Source of the DNA: ZC4RG30 sp965652645
GTDB taxonomy: Bacteria; Pseudomonadota; Gammaproteobacteria; Steroidobacterales; Steroidobacteraceae
Assembly: GCA_965652645.1 (NCBI GenBank)
Contig: CBFGXE010000052.1
Span: 1-16,178, forward strand
Direction of reading: 5' to 3'
Length of the DNA: 16,178 bases
In this document: positions 15,298-16,178 of the stretch, piece by piece
How the letters are laid out: each line of letters opens with the position of its first letter
Position numbering within the stretch: the first letter of the stretch is position 1
Program-made: the position numbers and the translations under genes
Notes under the pieces: generated by a model
Seen by the model: the letters and a program-made list of their open reading frames with translations, nothing else
The model's database searches: none
What the model was told of the DNA's origin: nothing

Positions 15298-15891
15298 TTG
15301 AGCCAGTTCCCCGAAACCCGCTTCCTCACCAGCGTCGCCGCCCCGGCCCAGTTCCCGCCCGACCAGGGGCTGGAGGTGGCTGTCGCCGGGCGCTCCAATG
15401 CCGGCAAATCCAGCGCCATCAACGCCCTGCTGGCCCGCAAGGGCCTGGCGCGCACCAGCGGCACCCCGGGCCGCACCCAGCTCTACAACTACTTCCACCT
15501 GGGCCACGACGCGCGGCTGGTGGACCTGCCCGGCTACGGCCACGCAAAGGTGAATGCGGCCACCCGCGCGAGCTGGGGTCCCCTGGGGGAGACGCTGCGG
15601 CAGCGGGAGAGTTTCTCGGCATTGCTGCTGGTGGTGGATATCCGCCGGGGCGTGGGCGAGATGGACCTCGGCCTGCTGGACTGGGCCGGCCGTCCCGCCG
15701 GCCGTGTGCACGTGCTGCTCACCAAGGCGGACAAGCTGCCCCGCGGCCAGGCGCTGAATGCGCTGCGTGCGGCCAGCCAGGTGCTGGAGGGACGCGCCAG
15801 CGTGCAGCTCTTCTCCGCACTGAAGGGCACCGGCCTCGAGGAGGCGCGCGGCCTGCTGCGCGGCTGGATTTCCGGTTCCACAAAGAAATAA
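15298..15891 (+). CDS. engB: Ribosome biogenesis GTPase EngB (YihA/YsxC)
   Basis: A 197-aa cytoplasmic GTPase needed for assembly of the large ribosomal subunit. All GTPase motifs are present: G1 GRSNAGKSS (31-39), G2 Thr in GTPGRTQ (55-61), G3 DLPGYGH (76-82), G4 TKAD (142-145) and G5 SALKG (173-177). The start is TTG at 15298: no ATG or GTG lies in frame between it and the stop codon at 15256, and the family's N-terminal RFLTSV segment follows a few residues later. No Shine-Dalgarno is visible before it (CCTTCCGAGCC), so initiation is expected to be weak or leaderless. It is divergent from cytochrome c4-dsbA, matching the conserved arrangement seen in Pseudomonas. Confidence 0.95.
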   Translation: MSQFPETRFLTSVAAPAQFPPDQGLEVAVAGRSNAGKSSAINALLARKGLARTSGTPGRTQLYNYFHLGHDARLVDLPGYGHAKVNAATRASWGPLGETLRQRESFSALLLVVDIRRGVGEMDLGLLDWAGRPAGRVHVLLTKADKLPRGQALNALRAASQVLEGRASVQLFSALKGTGLEEARGLLRGWISGSTKK

Positions 15892-16040
15892 CCCCGGCGG
15901 TATGCACCGCCGGGGCAAAAAGCTGTCGGGCAGGTCTCGATGCCGGACAGCAGACCCGCTCAGGGAGGGAAGCGGGGAGCGCTTGTGGCGCTCACCTGAA
16001 TTGGAACATGGGTCGCCCCGGAAGTTCCGGCGGAAGAACG
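15882..16040 (-). ncRNA. Candidate small RNA convergent to engB (boundaries uncertain)
   Basis: The gap after engB holds no open frame of note but has three stem-loops in about 100 bp: the terminator-like hairpin at 15892-15915, GCTGTC/GACAGC with an inner GGC/GCC (15922-15951) and GAGCGC/GCGCTC (15977-15993). The T-rich tract after the first makes a - strand transcript the better fit. Spot 42 in E. coli and ErsA in Pseudomonas occupy the same place, convergent with engB. No clear promoter was found, so the 5' end is arbitrary. Sequence homology to either RNA is not claimed. Confidence 0.3.
15892..15915 (-). terminator. Strong hairpin after engB, best fitting a minus-strand terminator
   Basis: A perfect 10-bp stem CCCCGGCGGT/ACCGCCGGGG surrounds the loop ATGC, one base after the engB stop. 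On the + strand it is followed by CAAAAAGC, with no T-run. On the - strand it is followed by TTATTTCTTT, eight T in ten, as expected of an intrinsic terminator for a transcript coming from the right. It may still protect or end the engB mRNA. Confidence 0.6.
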
Positions 16041-16124
16041 CCGCGAGGTTAAGTAATCGTTAGCCTACAGGTGCGTTGCAGCATTGCCTGCGCCCTTCGA
16101 AACGGGGCCCGAACGCCGGGAATG

Positions 16125-16178
16125 TCAGGGCTTCGGCGGCGCGGCGGCAGGGCCCAGGCGGGCGAACTTCAGCCCCAC
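16125..16178 (-). CDS. C-terminal end of an unidentified minus-strand protein (partial)
   Basis: On the - strand the window edge reads VGLKFARLGPAAAPPKP followed by TGA (16125-16127). The Ala/Pro-rich end is plausible for a C-terminus, but another - strand frame is also open here, so both frame and coding status are uncertain. In the conserved layout polA or a neighbour would be expected beyond this edge; these residues do not resemble the PolA C-terminus. Confidence 0.28.
   Translation of the reverse strand: MGLKFARLGPAAAPPKP

Noticed and set aside
15217..15918. Upstream extension of the cytochrome c4 frame
   Set aside because: The extension lies antisense to engB; the signal peptide begins exactly at the ATG at 15216 with a ribosome site.
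1..16178. CRISPR array, insertion sequence or prophage genes
   Set aside because: No regularly spaced repeats, transposase, integrase or phage structural genes were seen on either strand.

Overview
The window is about 16 kb of GC-rich DNA from a Gram-negative bacterium, most likely a gammaproteobacterium of the Xanthomonadales/Lysobacterales type or a close relative. The reasons are a large TonB-dependent receptor with a signal peptide and an EEVIVTG TonB box, lipoproteins and periplasmic c-type cytochromes, and the engB - cytochrome c4 - dsbA neighbourhood, which is conserved in Pseudomonas and xanthomonads. The lineage is inferred from gene content only.

Layout, left to right: the last codons of an unidentified + strand gene; a TonB-dependent outer-membrane receptor (+) with inverted repeats upstream and a strong bidirectional terminator; metY (O-acetylhomoserine sulfhydrylase, -) with a readable sigma70 promoter; a two-gene + strand unit (TPR/winged-helix regulator and a small cytoplasmic beta-propeller protein); a QueC-like PP-loop ATPase (+); convergent to it, an 875-aa membrane protein with the order TIR - TM - PEGA-like - SUMF1-like - alpha/beta hydrolase (-); tRNA-Arg(CCG) (-); a tannase/feruloyl-esterase family lipoprotein (+); then corA, a dsbA-like lipoprotein and cytochrome c4 (all -, reading cytochrome -> dsbA -> corA); engB (+), divergent from cytochrome c4; and a structured intergenic region that may encode a small RNA, followed by the last codons of a - strand gene.

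The right third (corA to engB) looks like core genome: cytochrome c4 and dsbA are separated by one base and certainly co-expressed, and engB shares an 82-bp divergent promoter region with them. The centre (about 4.9-10.9 kb) looks accessory.

The best candidate for something undescribed is the TIR fusion at 8122-10749. Its C-terminal two thirds match, from memory, the PEGA/SUMF1/hydrolase scaffold that normally follows a Ser/Thr kinase, but here the cytoplasmic head is a TIR domain with the conserved Glu of TIR NADases. That suggests a transmembrane TIR receptor coupled to a periplasmic SUMF1/hydrolase module. A short palindromic repeat of an otherwise intergenic kind appears to sit in frame inside its linker. 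The neighbouring QueC-like protein belongs to a fold also used in some anti-phage systems, but it is transcribed from the opposite strand and any functional link is speculation.
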